Below, piece after piece: positions 7,133 through 7,537 of a stretch of 7,537 nucleotides of DNA (its first letter is position 1; each line of letters starts with the position of its first letter). Origin of the DNA: an uncultured Muribaculum sp. (GTDB lineage: Bacteria; Bacteroidota; Bacteroidia; Bacteroidales; Muribaculaceae); assembly GCF_910583865.1 (NCBI RefSeq), contig NZ_CAJTYX010000066.1, positions 1 to 7,537 on the forward strand. The letters run 5' to 3'. The notes beneath the pieces are model-generated. The model searched no databases. It saw only the letters and a program-made list of their open reading frames with translations, and was not told where the DNA came from. A program made the translations under genes and the position numbers.

Positions 7133-7503
7133 ATAGGGTTGATATACTACTGATGCTTATGGCCGTTTTATCGGCTGCGATGGCATCTTGTGAAAGCACA
7201 AAGTCAAAAAGAGATATTCTTGTAGATATTTACAAGGATTATGGTATCACGCAGTATATGAGAGAATACTCATGGATAGGAGAAGGTGATACGACCATTG
7301 TGTATTCGCCTGATTTCATATTGTATAACGGACTGCATATCTCTGGCAAAAGCTTTGAAGAAATGTGCGAAATATATGGTAAACCTCTTGGAGTCGTATA
7401 TGACACTTTATTTTATGGTATCTCGTCTCATAGCGGCAGACCTTCTGCAATATATCCGATTGCCTATAAGCGTGATTCTATGACAATTATTACTGTCCGC
7501 TAA
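7129..7503 (+). CDS. Putative immunity lipoprotein for the metalloprotease tip, 3' end replaced by the repeat
   Basis: A 124-aa protein with a lipoprotein signal: N-terminal Arg, a hydrophobic stretch (ILLMLMAVLSAAM) and an MASC lipobox with C20 lipidated, followed by a charged linker (ESTKSKRD). The mature part has no family I recognise; SFEEMCEIYGKPLG recalls small periplasmic helix-turn-strand lipoproteins, a weak likeness. Its ATG overlaps the RHS stop as ATGA (7129-7132), so the two are translationally coupled, the usual layout of toxin followed by antidote. It shares the tip's A/T-rich composition. A membrane-bound periplasmic antidote would suit a protease acting in the envelope. The last five residues (IITVR) and the TAA at 7501 are encoded at the edge of or inside the inverted repeat at 7487-7537, so the native C-terminus is probably lost, though perhaps only a few residues. 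The immunity role is inferred from position. Confidence 0.7.
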   Translation: MNRVDILLMLMAVLSAAMASCESTKSKRDILVDIYKDYGITQYMREYSWIGEGDTTIVYSPDFILYNGLHISGKSFEEMCEIYGKPLGVVYDTLFYGISSHSGRPSAIYPIAYKRDSMTIITVR

Positions 7504-7537
7504 ACTTTAGAGGGCGATTGAAAAATAGGACCGATTC
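7487..7537. repeat. Right copy of the 51-bp perfect terminal inverted repeat (probable IS end)
   Basis: Exact reverse complement of 3-53. Its inner edge (TTATTACTGTCCGCTAAAC) provides the final codons and the stop of the lipoprotein gene beginning at 7129. The outer part runs off the window. Both copies present the same end toward the interior and each cuts a gene, as expected for two opposite copies of one insertion sequence flanking the segment. No transposase or target duplication can be seen from here. Confidence 0.7.

Noticed and set aside
3..7537. Whole segment as a phase-variable invertible switch
   Set aside because: The inverted repeats would allow it, but there is no recombinase gene, the segment is large and contains a housekeeping chaperone, and both repeats interrupt genes rather than flank a promoter or swap gene ends in frame. 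IS copies explain this better.
3..7537. Circular element or plasmid
   Set aside because: The end repeats are inverted, not direct, and no replication or mobilisation gene is present.

Overview
The window reads as a piece of a Bacteroidales genome, probably a gut-associated lineage such as Muribaculaceae (family level is a guess). The signs are a streptopain-like (C10) protease with a short C-terminal sorting-type tail, a Bacteroidetes-style RHS protein, lipoproteins with poor Shine-Dalgarno sites, and a promoter matching the Bacteroidetes TTTG / TAnnTTTG consensus. Four parts can be separated.

(1) Positions 3-53 and 7487-7537 are a perfect 51-bp inverted repeat at the two edges. Each copy cuts into a gene: the left one removes the front half of the C10 protease, and the right one supplies the last codons and stop of a small lipoprotein gene. 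The simplest reading is the same end of one insertion sequence present in two opposite copies, with the contig stopping just inside each. No transposase is visible, so this is inference.

(2) Positions 41-1945 hold the remaining C10 cysteine protease on the plus strand. Positions 2134-4191 hold a complete htpG (Hsp90 chaperone) on the minus strand, convergent with it. The 188 bp between them carry a perfect 38-bp palindrome followed, on the htpG strand, by a U-run (a good htpG terminator), plus a cluster of further hairpins built from GTCGG/CCGAC words.

(3) Positions 4192-4501 are the intergenic region upstream of htpG. They hold a good Bacteroidetes promoter (4445-4476) reading rightward.

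(4) Positions 4502-7503 form one tightly packed plus-strand unit: a 39-codon ORF, an AT-rich lipoprotein gene, an RHS protein with a zinc-metalloprotease tip, and a lipoprotein gene overlapping the RHS stop by 4 bp. This looks like a polymorphic-toxin locus. A GC-rich, conserved RHS core switches at the PDGN motif (about position 6520) to an AT-rich, variable C-terminal domain with HExxHxxGxxD and a Met-turn-like NIMA. It is followed at once by a probable immunity lipoprotein. The upstream lipoprotein may be a displaced immunity gene left by an earlier toxin tip. The RHS core is short and has no signal peptide or N-terminal export region, so this may be an orphan (donor) cassette rather than a deployable toxin.

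The metzincin-like RHS tip with its overlapping lipoprotein is the most interesting system here. Its activity, and the lipoprotein's role as antidote, are inferred from layout and motifs.
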